From Accumulibacter sp. (GTDB lineage: Bacteria > Pseudomonadota > Gammaproteobacteria > Burkholderiales > Rhodocyclaceae): a stretch of DNA of 8,654 bases. Where the stretch lies: the NCBI GenBank assembly GCA_003538495.1, contig DPSD01000425.1:1-8654 (forward strand), written 5' to 3'. The notes under the pieces were generated by a model that did no database searches, was not told the DNA's origin, and saw only the letters and a program-made list of their open reading frames with translations. Positions 1-6,015 of the stretch are shown one piece after another; position 1 is the first letter of the stretch; each line of letters starts with the position of its first letter. The translations under genes were made by a program, and so were the position numbers.

Positions 1-531
1 CCGTCGCCGGTGCGCTTCCTGAATCTCGGTGGCGGTCTGGGCATTCCCTACTTTCCCGGCGAACAGCATCTGGATCTGGCGCCGATCGGCGCGACGCTGG
101 CGACCATCGTCGAGCGGGCGTCGCTGGCCTTGCCGGAAGCGCAGCTGGTGCTTGAGCTCGGTCGCTACCTGGTCGGCGAGGCGGGGATCTACGTGACGCG
201 GATCGTCGACCGCAAGGTCTCGCGTGGCCACACCTTCCTGGTCGCCGATGGCGGCCTGCACCACCATCTATCGGCATCGGGCAATTTCGGCCAGGTGATC
301 CGCAAGAACTATCCGGTGGCGATCGGCAACCGGATGACCCCGGGCGGCCGGACGGCGGTATCGGTCGTCGGCCCGCTGTGCACGCCGCTCGATCTGCTGG
401 CCGACCGGATGGAGCTGGCCGACGCGCAACCCGGCGATCTGGTGGTGATCTTTCAGTCGGGCGCTTACGGCTTCACCGCCAGCCCACAGGCTTTCCTTGG
501 CCATCCGGCCTGTGTCGAGGTGCTGGTATGA
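1..531 (+). CDS. PLP-dependent fold-III decarboxylase, exosortase A locus-associated type (C-terminal part, 5' truncated)
   Basis: The frame is open from base 1 and ends at TGA 529-531, so the 176 visible residues are the C-terminal part of a protein that begins upstream. The sequence shows a glycine-rich loop GGGLGIPYF (residues 10-18), then ELGRYLVGEAG (52-62), which matches the phosphate-gripping EPGR segment of ornithine/diaminopimelate decarboxylases. A GPLCTPLD motif (124-131) carries the conserved active-site cysteine, and GAYGF (154-158) carries the conserved tyrosine near PLP. These are hallmarks of the alanine-racemase/ODC fold (fold III). Family members next to XrtA in PEP-CTERM/EPS loci carry this form, often beside an acyl-CoA ligase-like gene. 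The likely role is cytosolic decarboxylation of an amino-acid-like substrate that feeds polysaccharide modification; the substrate is not known. A diaminopimelate or ornithine decarboxylase proper is the alternative, but the downstream EPS genes favour the exosortase-associated type. Confidence 0.88.
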   Translation, partial: PSPVRFLNLGGGLGIPYFPGEQHLDLAPIGATLATIVERASLALPEAQLVLELGRYLVGEAGIYVTRIVDRKVSRGHTFLVADGGLHHHLSASGNFGQVIRKNYPVAIGNRMTPGGRTAVSVVGPLCTPLDLLADRMELADAQPGDLVVIFQSGAYGFTASPQAFLGHPACVEVLV

Positions 532-908
532 GCGGCGCACGCGGTATCGGCGGGCTGCGGCTGGGGGCTGCCCGCGGCTGCTACGCGCTTGGCGAAGCGC
601 TCAGGCTGGCCGCGATCGGTGGCCAGGGGTGTGCTGCTGACTCAAGCCTGTCATGGCGTGAAGATGCGCCACCTGACGCGATGCGTTTCGCCTGCAGCCA
701 GGCGAAGGCCGCATCGTTCCGCGGTAGAATTCACCGCTGTGCGGCGACCGGACGCTCCTTATCCGCGGTCCGCTGTCACCAAGTCGCGCACTATCAGACA
801 CTTACCATGCTCCTTATTCCTTTGATCCACGGGCCAGGCGAGGGCTCCGAGATGCGCTACGCTGCTGAGGTTTGCGACCGCGCGGCAACGCATTCATGGT
901 TGCCATGA
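528..908 (+). CDS. Doubtful hypothetical ORF, ATGA-coupled to the decarboxylase
   Basis: An ATG at 528 overlaps the decarboxylase stop (ATGA) and opens a 126-codon frame ending at 908. Its first half is rich in Gly, Ala and Arg (starts MSGARGIGGLRLGAARG). The middle has many Cys, Arg and Ser residues in no recognisable arrangement. No domain, signal peptide or clear membrane segment is visible, and the 3' end overlaps the start of the next glycosyltransferase in another frame. The start is placed as in a translationally coupled gene, but the composition looks like noncoding GC-rich DNA or an eroded gene. I do not recognise it and consider it more likely spurious or a remnant than functional. 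Confidence 0.18.
   Translation: MSGARGIGGLRLGAARGCYALGEALRLAAIGGQGCAADSSLSWREDAPPDAMRFACSQAKAASFRGRIHRCAATGRSLSAVRCHQVAHYQTLTMLLIPLIHGPGEGSEMRYAAEVCDRAATHSWLP
532..895. other. Intergenic stretch without a convincing gene
   Basis: These 364 bases separate the decarboxylase from the glycosyltransferase. They hold the doubtful ATGA-coupled frame, a sigma-54-like element at 620-635, and a small perfect hairpin at 721-737 (GCGGT, seven-base loop, ACCGC) with no T-run. No tRNA, repeat array or mobile element is visible. The length is unusual between two EPS genes on the same strand and may reflect a lost gene or a separate promoter for the downstream genes. Confidence 0.6.
620..635 (+). promoter_or_regulatory. 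Possible sigma-54 (-24/-12) promoter element
   Basis: The bases TGGCCAGGGGTGTGCT align without gaps to the sigma-54 consensus TGGCACGRNNNTTGCW. The essential GG (-24) and GC (-12) are present at the right distance, TGGC is intact and TGCT matches the -12 side. Three informative positions differ. It lies about 260 bases before the glycosyltransferase start. PEP-CTERM/exosortase loci are often linked to a sigma-54-dependent regulator (PrsR), which makes the match plausible, but such a match can arise by chance in GC-rich DNA. Confidence 0.22.
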
Positions 909-2209
909 ACGCGGCCATCCACCAGGCCGATGGCCTCGCCCGGAACGCGCGAGCTTGTGCGGACGGCCCGCGAATCCTCGTTTTTACGAGCGTCTATCCG
1001 AATTCCGTTCAACGCAACTTCGGTCTGTTTGTCAGGGCAAGAATGTCTCGCGTCGGCGCCCTGCTGCCGATGGTCGTCGTGGCGCCGGTCGCGTGGTTCC
1101 CATTGTTGGGGCTGATCAGACTCGTCAAACCCAACTTCCGTCCGGCGGTCCCGTACTTCGAAGTTCAGGACGGGATCGAGGTCTACCATCCACGTTTTTT
1201 CTCGATTCCCGGTTATTTCAAGTTTCTCGACGGTTTTTTCCTGGCCCTGGGCAGCGTTTCGACGCTGCTGCGGATCAGAAAGAGTTTCGACTTCGATATC
1301 ATCGACTCGCATTTCGTCTTTCCCGACGGCCATGCGGCGTCTCTCTTGAGTCAGTGGCTGAAGCGACCCTTTACGGTTACGTTGCGCGGTCAGATCGCGG
1401 CGCTATCGACCACCACGATGCGCAAGTACCTGTCGCTTGGCGCGCTACGCCGCGCGGCGAAGGTCTTTTCGGTCTCTGAATCGCTGCGCCAGGGCGCCAT
1501 CGCCATGGGCGAAAGCGCCGAGCACATACGCGTCATCGGCAACGGTGTCGATCTCGACAACTTCGCCAGAGAGGACCAGAACCAGAGCCGCGCCCGCCTT
1601 GGTCTGCCCGGCGAGGCACGCATCCTGATCTCGGTTGGTGGACTCACCGAGCGCAAGGGCTTTCATCGAGTCATCGCCACGCTTCCCGAATTGCTTGCGA
1701 AGTTTCCTGACTTGCATCTGGTAATTGCCGGCGGCCCAAGCCCTGAAGGCGATTGGGAGCAAAAGCTCAAACGCCAGGTCGTCGAATTGGGTGTTGAAGG
1801 CGCTGTACACTTTCTCGGCCCGGTCGCTCCAGCCGAACTCAGATACGTCTATTCCGCCGGCGACGTCTTTGTCCTGGCGACCCGCATGGAAGGTTGGGCG
1901 AACGTCTTTCTCGAGGCGATGGCCTGCGGACTGCCGGTGGTGACGACCTTGGTCGGTGGCAATGCCGAGGTAGTCAGTTCGCCTGACTTCGGCATTCTGG
2001 TTCCCTACGGAGACGGCAATGCCTTGCGCGATGCCCTGGCCACCGCGTTGAGCGACGATTGGGACCGCGAAGCAATCATTGCTTACGCAAAAAGCAACGC
2101 GTGGTCCACGCGCATTCCGATTTTGATTGAAGAGTTTTCCAGGATAGACCAGGCGGCATCGTCTATTGAACGCGGCGACCCAGTGGTCAACTCCTGGCGA
2201 GACACCTGA
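896..2209 (+). CDS. Family 4 glycosyltransferase, TuaC-like (EPS assembly)
   Basis: This 437-residue protein probably transfers a sugar from a nucleotide donor to a growing lipid-linked oligosaccharide on the cytoplasmic face of the inner membrane, with retention of configuration. The N-terminal domain starts with the first beta strand RILVFTSVYPN (residues 26-36). It contains FGLFVRARM (42-50) and DSHFVFPDGHAA (137-148), a pattern seen in TuaC-like acceptor domains. The C-terminal GT-B donor domain has IGNGVD (214-219), VGGLTERKG (247-255), and the EX7E motif with E332 and E340 in EGWANVFLEAMACG. The length is typical of GT4. The start is uncertain: ATG 896 and ATG 905 both lack a good ribosome site, and an in-frame TTG at 872 extends the frame. 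Residues 1-24 look dispensable. Donor and acceptor cannot be read from the sequence. Confidence 0.9.
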   Translation: MVAMNAAIHQADGLARNARACADGPRILVFTSVYPNSVQRNFGLFVRARMSRVGALLPMVVVAPVAWFPLLGLIRLVKPNFRPAVPYFEVQDGIEVYHPRFFSIPGYFKFLDGFFLALGSVSTLLRIRKSFDFDIIDSHFVFPDGHAASLLSQWLKRPFTVTLRGQIAALSTTTMRKYLSLGALRRAAKVFSVSESLRQGAIAMGESAEHIRVIGNGVDLDNFAREDQNQSRARLGLPGEARILISVGGLTERKGFHRVIATLPELLAKFPDLHLVIAGGPSPEGDWEQKLKRQVVELGVEGAVHFLGPVAPAELRYVYSAGDVFVLATRMEGWANVFLEAMACGLPVVTTLVGGNAEVVSSPDFGILVPYGDGNALRDALATALSDDWDREAIIAYAKSNAWSTRIPILIEEFSRIDQAASSIERGDPVVNSWRDT

Positions 2210-2239
2210 TGCCCAGACAGAATCGACGATATCGCACTT

Positions 2240-2263
2240 CCGATGACTGATCGGTCGGTTTTT
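2240..2263 (+). terminator. Weak Rho-independent terminator candidate
   Basis: A perfect five-base-pair stem CCGAT/ATCGG (2240-2244 and 2250-2254) with a five-base loop is followed four bases later by a run of five T (2259-2263). It begins 31 bases after the glycosyltransferase stop. The stem is short, so termination efficiency would be low; it may only attenuate transcription. Confidence 0.35.
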
Positions 2264-2426
2264 GAAACGCGCCTCCCCATTCCCGGACCTGTATGGTGCC
2301 ACCGGCGCATTTGGCGTTGGCCTTATCGGGACGAATTACTGCGTCCAGCTTTTGCCCCCGTTACTTCAGCCAAAACACCGGGGATAATTTTTCATCCGCT
2401 GAACAACACAGAAGGCAGATTGGACC

Positions 2427-2430
2427 GGAG
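2427..2430 (+). promoter_or_regulatory. Ribosome binding site GGAG fixing the methyltransferase start
   Basis: GGAG followed by AGA lies nine bases before ATG 2440. This favours the ATG over the in-frame GTG at 2293, which would add 49 residues without family resemblance. Confidence 0.7.
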
Positions 2431-2439
2431 AGATCCTTG

Positions 2440-3264
2440 ATGAGTGACGAAACGAATCGCGAAGCAGCCGAATGGGATTCAAGCTCGGACCCGAGTTTTT
2501 TCAACTATTACGAAAAGCAAAGCCAGGCCCCCGCTACCGTTCAACGGTTTGCCACCGTGCGTGAGAAGGTGCTTGCCCTGATCGGTCGGAACCAAGCCAC
2601 GACGGGCAGGATTCTCGATGTCGCCGATATAGGATGTGGAGCCGGCTCGCAGTGCCTGATCTGGGCCGAATTGGGCCACCATGTCTGCGGCCTTGATATC
2701 AACCAACCACTTATCGAACTGGCCGGGCGTCGCGCACGGGACTCCGGTCTTGCCATTCGCTTCGACGTAGGTTCTGCGACGCAACTTCCCTACGGCGACG
2801 AGTCGATGGACGTCTGCCTGCTCCCTGAACTATTGGAGCACGTCGAGGATTGGCAGGCCTGTTTGCGCGAAGCCACCCGGATATTGCGACCAGGGGGAGT
2901 GCTGTACCTGAGCACCACGAATGTCCTTTGTCCGAAGCAGGAAGAGTTCAATTTGCCTCTGTACAGTTGGTACCCAGGTTTTCTCAAACGCAAGTATGAA
3001 CGGCTGGCAGTGACCACCAGGCCGGAACTGGTCAATGCGGCGCGCTATCCCGCTGTCAATTGGTTTAGTTTTTACGGCTTGTCAGAATTCCTGGCGGAAT
3101 ACAATATTCGTTCCTACGACCGCTTCGACATGCAGAATCCCGACGAATTGGGAATGATTCCCCGTCTTGCCGTCTCGGCGCTGCGCTCGGTTCCACCGCT
3201 GCGGTTCCTGGGGCATGTTCTGACTTCCGATACGACTTTGTTCGGAGTAAAGAATTCCGCCTAG
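2440..3264 (+). CDS. Class I SAM-dependent methyltransferase (Methyltransf_11 type)
   Basis: This 274-residue soluble protein has a complete Rossmann-like SAM-binding core. Motif I is VADIGCGAGS (residues 61-70). The acidic residue after strand 2, expected to hold the SAM ribose, lies in GLDIN (84-88). ATQLPYGDESMD (113-124) is the motif II region, LLPELLEHVED (127-137) follows strand 4, and RILRPGGVLYLST (147-159) is the post-core motif typical of UbiG/Methyltransf_11 enzymes. The C-terminal third is rich in aromatic residues (YSWYPG, NWFSFYGLSEF) and probably forms the acceptor-specific lid. In an EPS locus it most likely methylates a sugar hydroxyl or a chain end; a small-molecule acceptor is possible. 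It has its own Shine-Dalgarno site and sits alone between two spacers, so it may be transcribed from its own promoter. Confidence 0.88.
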   Translation: MSDETNREAAEWDSSSDPSFFNYYEKQSQAPATVQRFATVREKVLALIGRNQATTGRILDVADIGCGAGSQCLIWAELGHHVCGLDINQPLIELAGRRARDSGLAIRFDVGSATQLPYGDESMDVCLLPELLEHVEDWQACLREATRILRPGGVLYLSTTNVLCPKQEEFNLPLYSWYPGFLKRKYERLAVTTRPELVNAARYPAVNWFSFYGLSEFLAEYNIRSYDRFDMQNPDELGMIPRLAVSALRSVPPLRFLGHVLTSDTTLFGVKNSA

Positions 3265-3288
3265 CGAGTTACTTGCGGTCTGTCGGTC

Positions 3289-3303
3289 TGGCGCGACACG
3301 CCA
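3289..3303 (+). other. Hairpin after the methyltransferase stop
   Basis: TGGCG and CGCCA form a perfect five-base-pair stem around the loop CGACA, starting 25 bases after the methyltransferase stop. There is no following T-run, so it is not a canonical terminator; it could stabilise the 3' end of the message or be chance. A second imperfect stem, ACCCG/CGGGT with an inner AAT/ATT pairing, follows at 3320-3343. Confidence 0.3.
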
Positions 3304-3341
3304 CGAGGACAGGAACCTGACCCGAATACGCCTCATTCCGG

Positions 3342-4049
3342 GTGGAAGTAGCTACTCGATTCTCAGATTATTCTTGCTACCCGCCGGGAGAACTCCAGGA
3401 TGACATTGAGCAAGCAACAATGCTGCCAGGCTATGTGAAGGAAAACCGATGCTTCAGGAAGCCTTGTTCCGGACCCGCAAGCGTCGCGACGCTGGCCACC
3501 GAACGGACTGCTGCTGCACATGGCAGCGCATCGAGCGACGATAGTAGTAAATGGAGCGATTGCTCACTCGATGCGGAGTGCAGGCGATATTTCGACGCGG
3601 GCCTGACCCGCAACGAATATGTCCCTGACGTCCATCATGCCGAAGGCCATATCCCGCCGTCAGCATGGGAGGTGCACGCCCGAGAAGTCGTCTTCCCGAA
3701 CTTCCAGACCCCGTGGTCGGATATAGCTGTGCACGCGACGTGGATCGATCGGTTTCAGGGTGAACTGGCAGTCGAGAACCGGACGTTTTCTAGCTTCCAG
3801 GGGCCGCCTCTGGCCGGAATTGCAGGCGCGCGCGAGTTACCCGCTGCTAACGTAGCGTACGGCTTTTTCCAGGAGACAAGCCTGAAGACCCCAAAGCGGG
3901 GGAAGCGCCCCCGCGAAGAAATCCCGCCCTCAAGAGAACAACCGGCAATGAAGCCATCGGCCATCACTTTCGTTGGTGATTTCGCAATCGCTGTCGCTAA
4001 ACATGGTGCTCAACCGCTCCGGACCAACAACCCGTGCATAGGGACATGA
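3342..4049 (+). CDS. Unrecognised 235-codon open frame, possible orphan gene or remnant
   Basis: The frame runs from GTG 3342 (or ATG 3420) to TGA 4047-4049, where it overlaps the deacetylase start by four bases (ATGA at 4046-4049). Neither start has a good ribosome site. I do not recognise the product. The middle part (around bases 3570-3790) uses GC-ending codons as the real neighbours do and gives plausible soluble-protein sequence with many aromatic and His residues, including YVPDVHHAEGHIPPSAWEVH. The N-terminal third is Ser/Ala/Cys-rich with no structure evident, and the C-terminal part is basic (KTPKRGKRPREE). No signal peptide or membrane segment is visible. It could be a decayed gene, a lineage-specific protein, or a chance opening in GC-rich DNA. 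The four-base overlap with the deacetylase slightly favours a real or once-real gene. Confidence 0.25.
   Translation: MEVATRFSDYSCYPPGELQDDIEQATMLPGYVKENRCFRKPCSGPASVATLATERTAAAHGSASSDDSSKWSDCSLDAECRRYFDAGLTRNEYVPDVHHAEGHIPPSAWEVHAREVVFPNFQTPWSDIAVHATWIDRFQGELAVENRTFSSFQGPPLAGIAGARELPAANVAYGFFQETSLKTPKRGKRPREEIPPSREQPAMKPSAITFVGDFAIAVAKHGAQPLRTNNPCIGT
3896..3914 (+). other. Perfect GC-rich hairpin
   Basis: GCGGGGG and CCCCCGC pair over seven bases around the loop AAGCG. No T-run follows (the next bases are GAAGAAAT), so it is not a standard terminator. It lies about 130 bases upstream of the deacetylase, inside the unassigned frame, where it encodes a run of basic residues and prolines. It may be an mRNA structure upstream of the deacetylase or a coincidence. 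Confidence 0.3.
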
Positions 4050-5008
4050 AAGTCTATCTAACCTTCGACATCGAGATCTGGTGCAACAGTTGGGAAGATC
4101 TCGACACTCGTTTTCCAGCCAGCTTTCAGCGCTATATTTATGGGCGCTCACCTAGCGGCGAATACGCGCTGCCCAAGACCCTCGAAATCCTCGACAATCA
4201 CGGCCTGAAGGGTGTCTTCTTCGTCGAACCACTGTTTGCCGGGCGTTTTGGCGTCGAGCACCTCGCCGTTATCGTTGAACTCATCCGCGCCGGCAAGCAC
4301 GAGATTCAGTTGCACCTGCATCCCGAATGGACCGACGAAATTCGGCCACTGCTCTTTGCCGGAGCAACCGGGAAGCGCCAGCATCTTTCCTACTACACGC
4401 TGGAGGAACAATGCGTCCTTCTGTCCTACGGTCGCCAGCTCCTGGCCACGGCCGGGTGCAACCAGGTGGACGCCTTCCGCGCCGGAAGTTTTGCCTGTAA
4501 CGCCGACACCTATCGAGCCCTTCGACGATCGGCGATTACTGTCGACAGCAGCATCAACGCGGTACATCCAGCGTGCGGGCTCGACCTCCGGGAGACGCTG
4601 GATTTCACCCAACCGCAGGAACTCGAAGGCGTCCGCATCCTGCCGCTGACGGTTTTTCGCGACGGGTTCGGGAAATTGAGACCAGCCCAGATCGGCGCCT
4701 GCAGCTTTCCTGAACTCCGGGGCGCACTGGTATCGGCTGCCGACAGCGGCACCCGGCACTTCGTCATCCTCTCCCACAATTTTGAAATGCTCCGGTCGGG
4801 GCAAAGCGCCCCGGATACCATTGTCGTCCGGCGTTTCGAGCAACTGTGTGCTTTCCTGGCGGCACAGCGCGACAGATTTGAGGTCAGTACGCTTTTTCCG
4901 GCCCCCGAGATCGATACCAGCCGGCGACAGACAAGTCTCGCGCACGCAAGCATGGCGTCCACCTTGCAGCGTCATGGAGAGCAATTGGCGCGAAGGCTTT
5001 CGGGATGA
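4046..5008 (+). CDS. Polysaccharide deacetylase family protein (NodB/CE4, WalW-like)
   Basis: This 320-residue protein belongs to the carbohydrate esterase 4 fold. MKVYLTFDIE (residues 1-10) carries the aspartate of the TFD motif that acts as catalytic base or metal ligand. QLHLHPEW (88-95) replaces the canonical HxxxH zinc motif with HxHPEW, as in the WalW-like subgroup. FRAGSF (144-149) is the arginine motif, DSS (167-169) is the next conserved segment, and ILSHNFEML (241-249) has the C-terminal catalytic-type histidine. It would remove N- or O-acetyl groups from a sugar of the repeat unit. There is no signal peptide, so it probably acts in the cytoplasm before export. ATG 4046 is chosen because family members begin near the TFD strand. 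The AGGGAC before it is too close to be a proper ribosome site, so GTG 4034 (adding VHRD) is an alternative. Confidence 0.87.
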   Translation: MKVYLTFDIEIWCNSWEDLDTRFPASFQRYIYGRSPSGEYALPKTLEILDNHGLKGVFFVEPLFAGRFGVEHLAVIVELIRAGKHEIQLHLHPEWTDEIRPLLFAGATGKRQHLSYYTLEEQCVLLSYGRQLLATAGCNQVDAFRAGSFACNADTYRALRRSAITVDSSINAVHPACGLDLRETLDFTQPQELEGVRILPLTVFRDGFGKLRPAQIGACSFPELRGALVSAADSGTRHFVILSHNFEMLRSGQSAPDTIVVRRFEQLCAFLAAQRDRFEVSTLFPAPEIDTSRRQTSLAHASMASTLQRHGEQLARRLSG

Positions 5009-5232
5009 ATGCGGTCATGGCAAGTCTGCTACTACCGGCAGTCGCGGGCATCGACGAGGAGATGGATCGTCATTCGCCGCGCTGCATGCCGCACGACCAG
5101 ATCTTTGGACTCCATTGCTCAATGCGGGCAACTCCTGGTAAGCGCGCGAGTGAGCGGGTATTTGTGAGCATCTGTGCCAAGCGCCTGCGGCACGAGTTCC
5201 GTGACATGAGACGTATAAGACATAACACATAG
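5005..5232 (+). CDS. Doubtful small ORF, ATGA-coupled to the deacetylase
   Basis: ATG 5005 overlaps the deacetylase stop by four bases and opens a 75-codon frame to TAG 5230-5232. The first 20 codons (starts MNAVMASLLLPAVAGIDEE) look coding-like. After residue 20 the sequence becomes Cys/Arg/His-rich and loses character. In another frame, about 30 codons (5050-5141) read FAALHAARPDLWTPLLNAG before a stop. A frameshift between the two would join two plausible segments, which suggests the 5' remnant of a decayed gene. XrtA loci often have a FemAB-like or acyltransferase gene here, but I cannot match this remnant to either. Confidence 0.22.
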   Translation: MNAVMASLLLPAVAGIDEEMDRHSPRCMPHDQIFGLHCSMRATPGKRASERVFVSICAKRLRHEFRDMRRIRHNT

Positions 5233-5244
5233 GGAACATCGAAA
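5009..5244. other. Intergenic spacer before the TPR gene
   Basis: These 236 bases hold the doubtful ATGA-coupled frame and possible promoter pieces for the TPR gene. GGCACGA at 5189-5195 is an exact -24 half of a sigma-54 site, but the -12 half reads CCGT and lacks the required GC. A sigma-70-like TATAAG at 5214-5219 has no good -35, and GTGACA at 5201-5206 lies too close to pair with it. I see no terminator after the deacetylase. Confidence 0.4.
5231..5235 (+). promoter_or_regulatory. Ribosome binding site AGGGA of the TPR gene
   Basis: AGGGA lies nine bases before ATG 5245 and supports that start, which also yields a complete signal peptide. Confidence 0.7.
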
Positions 5245-6015
5245 ATGTTCAAGCCGACGACACTGATGAGATACTTTCCTGGAATCGCCGTTCTACGTTG
5301 CGCGCTTGCTGTGGCACTGACGGGCATATCGACAAACACCATGGCCGGAAAACCAGAAAACATTACGGGGGCGGAAATGGCATTGATCCCGGCTTACTGC
5401 CCCTATACCCAGAGTTTCTCCGAGTCGCGCGGCAGCCCGGAAAGCAAACGCTGGGAGTCTGTGATGGGCAAGGATTTCTGGGCCATGCATCATTACTGTT
5501 GGGCACAGATCAATCAGTTGCGCGCCATGCGCAGCGGCATCACGGAAAGCGCCCGGAAATCTCTTCTAGCCGTGGCTCGCGACGATTATCGTTATGCGGC
5601 TAATAACACAGCACGAAATTTTATATTGCTTCCGGAAATTTACACTCGCATCGGCGAGACAGAATTGCGTCTGTCTCGCAATAATGACGCCAGCCGATCG
5701 TTTGCCAAAGCCCGATCACTGAAGCCAGACTACTGGCCCGCTTATTCCCACTGGGCCGAGTTTCTGATGTATTCTGGAAAAAAGACTGAGGCAAAACAGT
5801 TAGTGAAAGCTGGTCTGGAGTACAGTCCAAATTCCAGGGTGCTGCGTGAGCAATACCGCCTGCTTGGTGGAAATCCGTCCGATATAGTACCAAAGGCCAG
5901 AGAGCAGGCGCCGGATGATAATTCCGGAGAAAGTGAGTCCCCACCTACCGAGGGACAGGTTACGCCTGAGCCGGAGGCCAACAAAGCGTCCCCAGTCGGC
6001 AGACCAGATCGTTAA
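5245..6015 (+). CDS. Exported TPR-containing protein of EPS/exosortase-type loci
   Basis: The 256-residue product begins with a signal peptide: basic start (MFKPTTLMRY), hydrophobic stretch 12-28, and a likely signal peptidase I site after NTMA (residue 34). There is no lipobox, because the cysteine at 19 follows Arg. The mature part opens with a conserved-looking module: ALIPAYCPYTQSF (46-58) and GKDFWAMHHYCWAQIN (75-90). Cys52 and Cys85 could form a periplasmic disulfide. Residues about 126-205 form two to three tetratricopeptide helices (LPEIYTRIGETELRLSRNN, SFAKARSLKPDYWPAYSHWAEF, EAKQLVKAGLEYSPNSRVL). The tail from about 215 is Pro/Glu/Ser-rich and probably disordered. TPR proteins of this look occur in betaproteobacterial EPS loci and may scaffold periplasmic assembly. 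No enzymatic motif is seen. It is flanked by spacers, so it may be a single-gene unit. Confidence 0.82.
   Translation: MFKPTTLMRYFPGIAVLRCALAVALTGISTNTMAGKPENITGAEMALIPAYCPYTQSFSESRGSPESKRWESVMGKDFWAMHHYCWAQINQLRAMRSGITESARKSLLAVARDDYRYAANNTARNFILLPEIYTRIGETELRLSRNNDASRSFAKARSLKPDYWPAYSHWAEFLMYSGKKTEAKQLVKAGLEYSPNSRVLREQYRLLGGNPSDIVPKAREQAPDDNSGESESPPTEGQVTPEPEANKASPVGRPDR

Larger units (their letters stand above)
2210..2439. other. Intergenic spacer before the methyltransferase
   Basis: These 230 bases contain a weak terminator-like hairpin at 2240-2263. Nearer the methyltransferase there is a GATAAT at 2383-2388 that resembles a -10 box, without a good -35 at the usual distance. The methyltransferase frame stays open through part of this spacer, back to a GTG at 2293. 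That extension has no ribosome site and does not resemble the start of a methyltransferase, so I treat it as noncoding. Confidence 0.5.
3265..4045. other. 781-base stretch without a recognisable gene
   Basis: This is the longest gap in the window. It begins with two hairpins (3289-3303 and an imperfect one at 3320-3343) just after the methyltransferase stop. It then holds an open frame at 3342-4049, listed separately, and a perfect GC-rich hairpin at 3896-3914. A 12-codon frame at 3400-3438 (starts MTLSKQQ) has a good GGGAG site nine bases upstream but leads nowhere. No RNA gene, insertion sequence end or repeat array is visible. Confidence 0.55.

Noticed and set aside
857..1333. Minus-strand frame of 158 codons over the glycosyltransferase N-terminus
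   Set aside because: It is very rich in Asp, Arg and Gln with no fold pattern, and lies antisense to a convincing gene.
1445..2302. Long open frame on the minus strand (285 codons) opposite the first glycosyltransferase
   Set aside because: It mirrors the codon pattern of the clearly real GT4 gene, has no recognisable domain and no ribosome site; such antisense openings are common in GC-rich genes.
2293..2439. N-terminal extension of the methyltransferase from GTG 2293
   Set aside because: No ribosome site at 2293, the extra residues do not resemble the family, and a good GGAG site serves ATG 2440.
3289..3303. Intrinsic terminator after the methyltransferase
   Set aside because: The hairpin is real but has only five pairs and no T-run, so I list it only as a structure, not as a terminator.
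4148..4984. Minus-strand frame of 278 codons opposite the deacetylase
   Set aside because: The plus-strand deacetylase has all family motifs; the antisense frame has none and its length follows from GC-rich codon bias.
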